NCBI RefSeq assembly: GCF_900090285.1
Contig: NZ_LT607754.1
Span: 6,102,001-6,166,000, forward strand
Reading direction: 5' to 3'
DNA length: 64,000 nt
DNA from: Micromonospora inositola
GTDB taxonomy: Bacteria; Actinomycetota; Actinomycetes; Mycobacteriales; Micromonosporaceae
Shown here: one piece after another, positions 17,387 to 24,221 of the stretch
How the letters are laid out: each line of letters opens with the position of its first letter
Position numbering within the stretch: position 1 is the first letter of the stretch
Translations under genes and position numbers: made by a program
Notes under the pieces: model-generated
The model's database searches: none
Told to the model about the DNA's origin: nothing
Seen by the model: the letters and a program-made list of their open reading frames with translations, nothing else

Positions 17387-18078
17387 GCCGGCTCGGCGGC
17401 CGGCGGCTCGTCGAGCGCGTTCGGGCCGGCCGGGTACGCGAACGACACCCGCGGGGAGTAGAAGCCCCAGCAGATGTTGAGCGGGTTGGCCGGGCGTAGC
17501 GGGTAGACCGGGTGCTCTGGCGCCAGGAACTCCACGGACTCGATCTCGAACGGCGTCACCGGCTCGGCCACGTACGGGTAGTCGGCGCTGGTCAGCTGCC
17601 CGTCCCGGCCGGTCAGGTACCGGTGGTGGCCGCTGCGCACGACGTGGCCGGTGTGGCCGACCCGGGCCACGGTCCGGATGATCGGCCACCCGTCGGCGCG
17701 GGTCTCCGCCGTGAGCTGCTCGCCCCGCACGTCGACAGCGGTCTGCCCGGCTGCCGCCGGAACCCCCCGGGCGGCGGCGTACTCGCGGACGCGGGGGCTG
17801 GAGGCGAAGTAGTGGCTCCACCACCCGCCGGGAATGTCGCCGTCGGGCGGATCCGCACCGACCAGCGAGATCCCCAGGTAGGTGAGCGAGTACGCCCCGA
17901 AGCCGGAGGTCTGGCTCTCGTCGTCCACCACGTACTGGGACAGGAAGACCTGCAGGTCGGGGCGGGGGCGCAGCCCGGCCGGGAGGAACGCCGCGACCGC
18001 GTCGGGGTCCGCCGGGAGCCAGCTGAACAGCAGCACCCGGGCGTTGACGACGAGTTGCGGAGCGGCGGGATCCAGCAC
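17335..18078 (-). CDS. Acetoacetate decarboxylase-like protein
   Basis: A 247-residue protein of the acetoacetate decarboxylase superfamily. The N-terminal part has LPAGLRPRPDLQVFLSQYV and YLGISLV; the core has WWSHYFASSPRVREY and a later FAYPAGPN. I cannot confirm the catalytic Lys, so the enzyme may bind ligands differently from true decarboxylases. The GTG at 18078 was chosen because GGAGG lies 4 nt upstream; the frame stays open above it. The 3' end overlaps the phospholipase D gene by 52 bp. A perfect TGTGTACACA palindrome lies 14 bp upstream of the start. Confidence 0.7.
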   Translation of the reverse strand: MLDPAAPQLVVNARVLLFSWLPADPDAVAAFLPAGLRPRPDLQVFLSQYVVDDESQTSGFGAYSLTYLGISLVGADPPDGDIPGGWWSHYFASSPRVREYAAARGVPAAAGQTAVDVRGEQLTAETRADGWPIIRTVARVGHTGHVVRSGHHRYLTGRDGQLTSADYPYVAEPVTPFEIESVEFLAPEHPVYPLRPANPLNICWGFYSPRVSFAYPAGPNALDEPPAAEPAHQVPARRARSGLPSGS

Positions 18079-18092
18079 GTGGCCTCCGTAGA

Positions 18093-18102
18093 TGTGTACA
18101 CA
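18093..18102. promoter_or_regulatory. Palindrome upstream of the decarboxylase-like gene
   Basis: TGTGTACACA is a perfect 10-bp palindrome 14 bp upstream of the GTG at 18078. Its place in the leader or promoter suggests an operator; the regulator is not known. Confidence 0.35.
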
Positions 18103-18313
18103 GGGGACGCTACGGGCGGTCCCGCGGATGGGACAACGACGGATGGCCGACAATGCGAACCGTTTGTCGGTTTCTTCGTTGCCGGTCGGTGCGGACGGCG
18201 GGCCGAGCGGTCAGCAGCCCGGGGGCGTCCGGCGGAGGCCGATCGGGCGGGCGGCCCCGGTAACCGTGATCACAACCCCGGGTAGTTTGCCCACCATCAG
18301 GGGGTTTCATGTC

Positions 18314-18355
18314 ACGAAATCGCTTAAGTACATCGTACTTTCGGCTAGATTTCGT
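18314..18355. promoter_or_regulatory. Concentric dyads upstream of the sigma factor
   Basis: Outer arms ACGAAATC (18314-18321) and GATTTCGT (18348-18355) enclose inner arms AAGTAC (18326-18331) and GTACTT (18335-18340). Both pairs are perfect and almost concentric. The element lies about 100 bp upstream of the sigma gene in an AT-rich patch that also holds TAGATT (18346-18351) and TAAGGT (18370-18375) as possible -10 boxes. It can be a double operator or a hairpin. The rest of 18079-18454 shows no gene. Confidence 0.5.
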
Positions 18356-18454
18356 AGAGCCGATCAGGCTAAGGTGAGTCCCGAACGGCTACCTGAAGCT
18401 AAACCAAAGCGTCACGTCTTTTTATCCGCGGACGAGGTGCAGGGAGGACCACCC

Positions 18455-19279
18455 ATGACCGCGCCAACGATCAGCGAGCAGGCGACCACAACGCCGTCCG
18501 CCACCGAGAAGCTCGACCCGCGCGCACTCACCGACAGCGCCGCGGATCTGCTCAACGCGATGGCAGCGCTGCCCGCCAAGCACCCGTCGCGCGTCGCGCT
18601 GCGCGACAAGGCGATCGAGGCCTGGCTGCCGCTCGCCAACCACCTCGCCCACCGCTACAGCGGTCGCGGCGAGCCCACCGACGACCTGGCGCAGACCGCC
18701 GCCGTCGGCCTGATCAAGGCGATCGACAAGTTCGACCCCTCCCGGGGCGTCGACTTCGCCGGTTACGCCATCCCGACCATCATCGGCGAGCTCAAGCGGC
18801 ACTTCCGCGACCGCACCTGGGACATCCGCGTGCCGCGTCGCCTCCAGGAGCTGCGGCTGGCCATCTCCGACGCCAACAGCTCGCTGCTGCAGACCCTCGG
18901 CCGCTCACCGACGGTCGCCGACATCGCCGCCCACCTCAAGCTGACCGAGGAAGAGGTCCTGGAGGGCCTGGAGGGCGCCCGCGCCTACAACGCGGTGTCG
19001 CTGTCCACCCCGACCGGTGACGGCGACCGGGCGACCGAGCTGGGCGACATGCTCGGCGGCGAGGACGGCGAGTTCGAGCTGGCCGAACTGCGGGTGGCCC
19101 TGGGCCCGGCGCTCGCCACGCTCGACGAGCGCGAGCAGAAGATCCTCACGCTGCGCTTTTACGGCAACCTGACCCAGTCGCAGATCGCCGAGCAGATCGG
19201 CGTCTCGCAGATGCACGTGTCCCGGCTGCTGGCCCGGGCGCTGACGAAGCTGCGTGGGCAGCTCGACGGAACGTACTAG
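18455..19279 (+). CDS. RNA polymerase sigma factor, SigB/SigF/SigG type
   Basis: A 274-residue group 3 sigma factor. Region 2 has DDLAQTAAVGLIKAIDKFDP, then FAGYAIPTIIGELKRHFRD, a hallmark of the SigB/SigF/SigG group. Region 3 follows RVPRRLQELR. Region 4 has DEREQKILTLRFYGNLTQ and a helix-turn-helix ending MHVSRLLARAL. These factors direct stress or sporulation genes and are normally held by an anti-sigma factor; none is encoded next to it. AGGGAGG at 18441-18447 fixes the ATG at 18455. Confidence 0.92.
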   Translation: MTAPTISEQATTTPSATEKLDPRALTDSAADLLNAMAALPAKHPSRVALRDKAIEAWLPLANHLAHRYSGRGEPTDDLAQTAAVGLIKAIDKFDPSRGVDFAGYAIPTIIGELKRHFRDRTWDIRVPRRLQELRLAISDANSSLLQTLGRSPTVADIAAHLKLTEEEVLEGLEGARAYNAVSLSTPTGDGDRATELGDMLGGEDGEFELAELRVALGPALATLDEREQKILTLRFYGNLTQSQIAEQIGVSQMHVSRLLARALTKLRGQLDGTY

Positions 19280-19287
19280 GGGGTGGA

Positions 19288-19359
19288 GACGTTGGCCGGG
19301 TCGGCGGGCCCGGCCAACGTCGCGTCCAGGCCCGGTCGGCGGTTCGCCGGCCGGGCCTG
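19288..19359. terminator. Tandem hairpins between convergent genes
   Basis: The first hairpin pairs GACGTTGGCCGGG (19288-19300) with CCCGGCCAACGTC (19309-19321), a perfect 13-bp stem. The second pairs CAGGCCCGGTCGG (19327-19339) with CCGGCCGGGCCTG (19347-19359), with one wobble and TTCG in the loop. They sit between the sigma factor gene and the convergent methyltransferase gene. Confidence 0.75.
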
Positions 19360-19368
19360 TCCGTGCGC

Positions 19369-20100
19369 TCAGCGCAGCACCAGCAGGTCCATCGTGTCGA
19401 CCACCGGCGCGTCCGGTGTCCGCCCGGCCGCCGCGCGCATCCGCCGCACGCCCCGCGCGTAGTCGGCGTCGTCGAGCAGCAGCAGCGGGGTGTGCGCCGA
19501 CCGACGCAGCCGGTCCGCGGCCTCCCGCAGCGACGGGGCGCTGACCTGCGGCACCGACTCCAGCGCCACCGGCGCGAAGCCGGCCGGCTCGAACGCCGCG
19601 CAGACCTCCGCCACCGAGGGGTAGCTCTCCACCACCCGCAGCGCCTCCGGGAACCAGCGGAACAGGCTGATCCCGCCATCCCGACCGGCGAAGACCGAGC
19701 GGATCAGCACCGGCGCGCCGGGCCGCAGCGTCCGGCGCAGCTCGGCGGCGACCGCCGGCAGGTCCGGCAGGTGGTGGATCACCGTGGAGAGCCAGGCGCC
19801 GTCCAGGCTGGCCGTCGCGAGCGGCAGGGCCTCCGCGCCACCGCCGACCATCCCCCGGTACGCGGCGCGGGCCCGCATGGCCGCCGACGGCTCGACCGCC
19901 ACCACGTCGAGGTCGTACCAGGCGTGGAAGGCGGCCGCCCAGGTGCCGGTGCCGGCGCCGAGGTCGAGCACCCGGGCGCCGGCCGCGGTCGGCAGGTGCC
20001 GCGCCACGGCCGCCCGCCAACTCGTCAGCCCGTCGGGGGCCAGGTGCCGGGTGGCCGCGAAGGCGGCCGCGCTGAGGTCGTCGTACGCGATGCGGGCCAT
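19369..20100 (-). CDS. Class I SAM-dependent methyltransferase
   Basis: A 243-residue methyltransferase. Motif I is VLDLGAGTGTWAAAF, the acidic end of strand 2 is VVAVEPS, and later comes AWLSTVIHHLPD, the usual post-motif helix of methyltransferase 11/25 proteins. The substrate cannot be told. The start at ATG 20100 fits the family N-terminus (MARIAYDDL), but no clear ribosome site is seen. The frame is open upstream through a strong hairpin, which argues against a longer protein. Confidence 0.8.
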   Translation of the reverse strand: MARIAYDDLSAAAFAATRHLAPDGLTSWRAAVARHLPTAAGARVLDLGAGTGTWAAAFHAWYDLDVVAVEPSAAMRARAAYRGMVGGGAEALPLATASLDGAWLSTVIHHLPDLPAVAAELRRTLRPGAPVLIRSVFAGRDGGISLFRWFPEALRVVESYPSVAEVCAAFEPAGFAPVALESVPQVSAPSLREAADRLRRSAHTPLLLLDDADYARGVRRMRAAAGRTPDAPVVDTMDLLVLR

Positions 20101-20151
20101 GCGGTCAGCCAACGCGGCGCGCGCACGCCGGTCAATATGAGAAGACCGACA

Positions 20152-20187
20152 GCGACCCCCGGTCTCCGATGGGACACCGGGGGTCGC
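20152..20187 (-). terminator. Terminator hairpin after the GNAT gene
   Basis: GCGACCCCCGGT (20152-20163) pairs with ACCGGGGGTCGC (20176-20187), 12 perfect bp with a 12-nt loop. It lies just downstream of the leftward GNAT gene and separates it from the methyltransferase gene. Confidence 0.7.
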
Positions 20188-20197
20188 CGCGCGACGG

Positions 20198-20788
20198 TCA
20201 GCCGTGCGGGTCCCGCCACATCGGATGGAACGCGGACCCGTCGGGCAGTCGGAACGGCTCGGCGGCCCGGTAGCCGTGCCGGGCGTACAGGTCGCGGCTG
20301 CGCTCGCTGCTCGCCTCCAGGTACCCGGGCACGCCCTCGGCGTCGAGCACGGCGTGGTGGTGCCGGAGCAACGCGCTGCCCAGCCCCCGCCCCTGCCGCT
20401 GCGGCGCGACCGCCAGGAACACCAGGTGGTGGTGGGTGCCGTGCGGGTGGTTCGCCTCGAACAACTCGTCGAGGTGCTGGAACCGGGGCGTCCACTCGCC
20501 ACAGGCGGCGGCGAGCCGGTCGTCGTAGTCGACCGGCGGCGGGGCCGGCTCGCCGGCCTGCGGGAACCAGACGGCGACCGCCGACCGGTCGGCGGTGCCG
20601 TGCACGATCCCGTGCCGCATCGCGTGGTCGACCAGGATCTCGAAGTTCTCGGCGAGCACCGCCTCCCGCTTCGCCTCGTCCGGCACCAGCCAGCGCGTCA
20701 CGTCGAGGAGCCGGAACGCCTCGGCGACCCGCTCCGCGACCGCCCGGCTCTCCCCCGGCCCCAGCCGCTCGATCGGCACCTCGGTCAC
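20198..20788 (-). CDS. GNAT N-acetyltransferase
   Basis: A 196-residue acetyltransferase. The acetyl-CoA site is FLAVAPQRQGRGLGSALL, followed by YLEASSERSRDLYARHGY, as in the common actinobacterial GNATs with a C-terminal FRLPDGSAFHPMWR-like end. The substrate is unknown. The GTG at 20788 overlaps the stop of the APC permease gene in the form GTGA, so the two are translationally coupled; the pairing suggests a job on the transported compound or simple co-regulation. Confidence 0.85.
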   Translation of the reverse strand: MTEVPIERLGPGESRAVAERVAEAFRLLDVTRWLVPDEAKREAVLAENFEILVDHAMRHGIVHGTADRSAVAVWFPQAGEPAPPPVDYDDRLAAACGEWTPRFQHLDELFEANHPHGTHHHLVFLAVAPQRQGRGLGSALLRHHHAVLDAEGVPGYLEASSERSRDLYARHGYRAAEPFRLPDGSAFHPMWRDPHG

Positions 20789-22308
20789 CGCGCCACCTCC
20801 ACGCCGGCCGGCGCCGGCTCGCCGGCGGCCGGCGGCGCCTCGGCGACCGCGCTCTCCGCGCCGAGCCCGATCCGGGCGTACACCTCGGGCCGGCGGCCGC
20901 GCAGCACCAGCCCCCAGAGCAGCCCGAGCAGCGCCGCGACCGGGTAGACCGCCGGGATCGCCCAGCGCAGCGGCGAGTCCGGGGCGACGCCGAGCAGGAT
21001 GGCGAAGTTGTCCACCGCGACCACGATGATGGCGGTCAACGCGATCGCCGCGAGGCCGGGGGCGATCGCCCGGCGCCAGAGCGTCTCCGCCGTCCGGGTC
21101 CGGGCGAAGAAGGCGATCACCGCGACCGAGGTGGTGGCGATCAGGAGCAGCACGCCGAAGCCGCCGCCGGTGCCGCCCCAGAAGAACAACTGCACCAGCG
21201 GGTCCCAGCCGGCGACCGCGTAGAGCACGATCACCACCAGCCCGAGGGCGCTCTGCGCCAGCGAGGCGACCCGGGGCGCGCCGGTGAGCGGCGAGGTCTG
21301 CCCGAACACCGCCGGCAGCACCCGCTCCCGGCCGAGCGCGAAGGCGTACCGGGCGGTGGTGTTGTGGAACGAGATCATCGCGGCCAGCAGCGAGGTGAGG
21401 AAGAGCGCCTGGCCGATGGTCACCGCGCTGTCGCCGAGGTGCGCGCCGGCGAGGTTGAAGATCAGCGCCGTGCTCTGCTCCCGGGACGCGTCGACGATCC
21501 GGTCCGGTCCGGTCGCGACGGTCATCGTCCAGGCCGAGAAGGCGTACAGCCCGGCGATGATGGCCACCGACAGGTAGGTGGCCATCGGGACGGTCCGCTT
21601 CGGGTCCTTGCTCTCCTCGCTGAACACCACCGCCGACTCGAAGCCGGTGAAGCCGGTGGTGGCCAGCACCAGGAGCGCGCCGACGCCGGGCACCAGCAGG
21701 TTGTCCGGCGACAGGGTGGCGAAGCTGACCGAGCCGCCGGCCGGGTGGCTGACCTGCGCCAGGTCGAACACGACGATGACCAGGATCTCGGCGGCCAGCA
21801 GCACGGCCAGCACCAGGCCGTTCACGTCGACCCGGAGCACGCCCAGCACGGCGACCAGCGCCCAGGCGACCAGCGCCACCACCCACCAGGCCGGCGAACC
21901 GCCGAAGAGCTGCTGGAGCACCGGCTCGGCGGCGGCGCCGATCGCGCCGTAGAGCCCCACCTGGAGCGCGTTGTACGCGATCAGCGCGACCCAGGCCGCG
22001 CCCACCCCGGCCGGCCGGCCGAGCCCGCGGGCGATGTACGCGTAGAAGGCGCCGGCGTTGGTCAGTCGGCGGGCCATCGCCACGTAGCCGACCGAGAAGA
22101 GCGCGAGCACCGCCGCGACCACCAGGAACGCCAGCGGGATGCCGGTGACGCCGGTGACCGCGTACCCGGTGGTGACCACGCCGGCCACCACGGTCAGCGG
22201 GGCGGCGGCGGAGAGCACGAAGAAGATGACCGCCGGTACGCCGAGCCGGCCGCGGGCCAGGGCCTCGGAGACGTTGCTGGGACGGTCGACGGTGGCTGCA
22301 GGGGGCAT
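20785..22308 (-). CDS. APC-family amino acid/amine permease
   Basis: A 507-residue membrane protein with about 12 helices. It starts with a cytosolic tail, then GVPAVIFFVLSAAAPLTVVAG, the first helix of the APC superfamily. Later it has FTGFESAVVFSEESKDPKRTVP, a conserved APC segment. The substrate is probably an amino acid or amine. The ATG at 22308 is preferred (GGAG 9 nt upstream) over an in-frame GTG at 22317. The 4-bp GTGA overlap with the acetyltransferase gene indicates one operon. Confidence 0.88.
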   Translation of the reverse strand: MPPAATVDRPSNVSEALARGRLGVPAVIFFVLSAAAPLTVVAGVVTTGYAVTGVTGIPLAFLVVAAVLALFSVGYVAMARRLTNAGAFYAYIARGLGRPAGVGAAWVALIAYNALQVGLYGAIGAAAEPVLQQLFGGSPAWWVVALVAWALVAVLGVLRVDVNGLVLAVLLAAEILVIVVFDLAQVSHPAGGSVSFATLSPDNLLVPGVGALLVLATTGFTGFESAVVFSEESKDPKRTVPMATYLSVAIIAGLYAFSAWTMTVATGPDRIVDASREQSTALIFNLAGAHLGDSAVTIGQALFLTSLLAAMISFHNTTARYAFALGRERVLPAVFGQTSPLTGAPRVASLAQSALGLVVIVLYAVAGWDPLVQLFFWGGTGGGFGVLLLIATTSVAVIAFFARTRTAETLWRRAIAPGLAAIALTAIIVVAVDNFAILLGVAPDSPLRWAIPAVYPVAALLGLLWGLVLRGRRPEVYARIGLGAESAVAEAPPAAGEPAPAGVEVAR

Positions 22309-22349
22309 GGGGGCCACTCCGGTTCGAGGGGAGGGATGAGGGAGGTGGG

Positions 22350-22976
22350 TCAGGGGGCGCCACGCAGCACCGCGGCCCCGACGGCGGCCTCGGTGTGCCC
22401 GACCAGTTCCTTCAGTGGCGCCGGCAGCGCCGGGACGAGCACGCTCAGCCGGTGGTGGGCCAACGGTCCGGCGCTCCAGAGCACCTCGCGGGTCAGCCCG
22501 GTGGCGACGATCAGACCGAGCAGCAGGGCGTCCGGCACGGAGGGGGGTTCCGGGCGCTCCAGCAGGGTCCGCAGCCGGGTCGCCGGCCAGGCCGCCGCGT
22601 TGAGGTCGGCCGGCTCATAGCTCAGGCTGGTCCGCAGCAGGCGGCGGTGCTCCTGCCGGCGCAGCACGCCGGCGCGGGCCAGCCGCTCGCCGACCGAGCT
22701 CACCCCGGTCTGGGCCAGGAAGCTGAGCCAGGTGCGGACCGCCTGGTGCTGGGGCTCCCCGATCAGCTGGTCGAGCACGGTGTGCGCGAGCGCGTCGGCG
22801 GGCGGCCGGCGGTCCAGCACGGTGAGCAGTCCACCGGAGACCGTGATCCGTCCGAAGAGGACCAGCTCACCGAGCAGGCCGGCGGCGAGCCCCAGGCCGG
22901 TCGCCGTCGGATGCAGCTTGGCCTTGCCCCGGCTGTCGTTGTGGGCGATCAGGAAGAACTCATCAGCGATGAGCAA
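22350..22976 (-). CDS. GPP34-family phosphoprotein (GOLPH3-like)
   Basis: A 208-residue protein. LLIADEFFLIAHND at the start and GLGLAAGLLGELVLFGRI next are the signature of the bacterial GPP34 family, whose eukaryotic relatives bind PI4P. The bacterial role is not known. The start is an unusual TTG at 22976: AGGAGG lies 5 nt upstream and homologous proteins begin at this point. The shared upstream region with the DUF5753 regulator contains three phased direct repeats. Confidence 0.85.
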   Translation of the reverse strand: MLIADEFFLIAHNDSRGKAKLHPTATGLGLAAGLLGELVLFGRITVSGGLLTVLDRRPPADALAHTVLDQLIGEPQHQAVRTWLSFLAQTGVSSVGERLARAGVLRRQEHRRLLRTSLSYEPADLNAAAWPATRLRTLLERPEPPSVPDALLLGLIVATGLTREVLWSAGPLAHHRLSVLVPALPAPLKELVGHTEAAVGAAVLRGAP

Positions 22977-23018
22977 ACGATCCTCCTGGCGGTCCACAAA
23001 CGATCGACACCGCACAGA

Positions 23019-23074
23019 GGATGCACCCCGCACTCTCGGGATGCAACTCCCGCATTCGAAGGTTGCACTCCGTA
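23019..23074. repeat. Three phased direct repeats in a divergent promoter region
   Basis: GGATGCACCCCGCA (from 23019), GGATGCAACTCCCGCA (from 23039) and GGTTGCACTCCGTA (from 23061) are copies of GG(A/T)TGCA-CTCCG(C/T)A. Their starts are 20 and 22 bp apart, two helical turns, so they face the same side of the DNA. They lie between the divergent GPP34 (start 22976) and DUF5753 regulator (start 23115) genes. They are probably binding sites of that regulator or of another dimer. Confidence 0.6.
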
Positions 23075-23114
23075 CCGGCGCGACCTGCGGATCTTGGCGT
23101 GACAGACTCGGAGG

Positions 23115-23957
23115 GTGACCGCCAGCCCCACCGTTCGCCGCCGCCGCATCGCCCGGGAACTCCGCCAACTGCGCGAACGCGCAGGGATGACCCTCGATGT
23201 CGCCGCCCGCCAGCTCGACATGTCCAAGAGCAATCTCTCCCGGATCGAGACCGCGCAGATCGGCATCAAGCCCCGGGACGTCCGCGCCGCGCTCGCGCTC
23301 TACCAGGTGACCGGTGCCGACGCCGACGCGCTGATCGAGATCGCCCGGGGGGCGCAGCAGCGCGGCTGGTGGCAGAACTACAGCGACGTCCTGCCGGAGT
23401 GGTTCGAGTTCTACGTCGGACTGGAGGCCGAGGCGGCCACCGTGCGGACGTACGAGGCCGAGTCGGTGCCGGGGCTGCTGCAGACCGAGGCGTATGCCCG
23501 GGAGATCTACCGGATCACCGCGGGCGAGGACGGCATCGAACGCAAGGTCGCCGCCCGCCTGCACCGGCAGGACGTGCTGCACCGCGACTCGCCGGTCCGG
23601 CTCTCCGTGGTGCTCAACGAGGCGGTGCTGCTGCGCGCCGTCGGCGGCCCGGCCGTGATGGCGGCTCAGCTCAGCCACATGGCGAGACTCGCTCAGCTAC
23701 CCAACGTAACCATTCACGTACTTCCATTCAGTGCCGGTGGGCATCCGGCGATGAGCACCCCGTACGTCATCCTCAGCTTCCCCGATGCCGCCGACGCCTC
23801 TGTGGTCTACCTGGACAATCTCACCATGGGGCTGGCTTTGGAGGATGTTGCGCAAGTGCACGGGTATAGCCTGTTGCATGAGGAGCTGTGCCGGATGGCA
23901 CTGGATCCGGCGGCGTCGTTGACCCGCCTGGAGCAGGCTTCTCGTAACTTTGCGTGA
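23115..23957 (+). CDS. Helix-turn-helix regulator with DUF5753 domain
   Basis: A 280-residue protein. The N-terminal XRE-type helix-turn-helix is at about 8-62 (LRERAGMTLDVAARQLDMS, then KSNLSRIE). The C-terminal DUF5753 domain starts near residue 90 (WFEFYVGLEAEAATVRTYE). Such proteins are abundant in actinobacteria, usually next to a small DUF397 gene, as here 40 bp downstream. The pair resembles WhiJ-type regulation. The start is GTG 23115. It may bind the three repeats at 23019-23074; that is inference. Confidence 0.9.
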   Translation: MTASPTVRRRRIARELRQLRERAGMTLDVAARQLDMSKSNLSRIETAQIGIKPRDVRAALALYQVTGADADALIEIARGAQQRGWWQNYSDVLPEWFEFYVGLEAEAATVRTYEAESVPGLLQTEAYAREIYRITAGEDGIERKVAARLHRQDVLHRDSPVRLSVVLNEAVLLRAVGGPAVMAAQLSHMARLAQLPNVTIHVLPFSAGGHPAMSTPYVILSFPDAADASVVYLDNLTMGLALEDVAQVHGYSLLHEELCRMALDPAASLTRLEQASRNFA

Positions 23958-23997
23958 CCGCTAGGCGGCACGCCGACGGAAGACGAGAGGTACGGGG

Positions 23998-24198
23998 ATG
24001 ACCGCGCTCGACCTGTCCCGGGCGGACTGGCGCACCAGCACACGCAGCAGTGGCAACGGCAACTGCGTGGAGGTCGCCGCGGTGGGCGGTCGGATCGCCG
24101 TGCGGGACAGCAAGGACCGCGGCGGCCCGGCGCTGGTCTTCCCGCCGACGGCCTGGGCGGCCTTCGTCACCGGCGTGGACGGGGTGCGCCCGGCCTGA
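23998..24198 (+). CDS. DUF397 protein
   Basis: A 66-residue protein with the family pattern WRTSTRSSGNGNCVEVA, then VRDSKDRGGPALVF and a Trp-Phe end. DUF397 proteins pair with DUF5753 helix-turn-helix regulators and often antagonise or assist them, sometimes in the manner of toxin-antitoxin-like pairs; no such effect is shown here. GAGGTACGGGG lies upstream of the ATG. HrpB follows 23 bp later. Confidence 0.9.
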   Translation: MTALDLSRADWRTSTRSSGNGNCVEVAAVGGRIAVRDSKDRGGPALVFPPTAWAAFVTGVDGVRPA

Positions 24199-24221
24199 GC
24201 ACCGGGTGCGAGAGTGGGACG

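Noticed and set aside
19363..22620. Rightward open frame of 1085 codons
   Set aside because: Antisense to the methyltransferase, GNAT and APC genes. It is Arg/Gly/His-rich without motifs, so a shadow.
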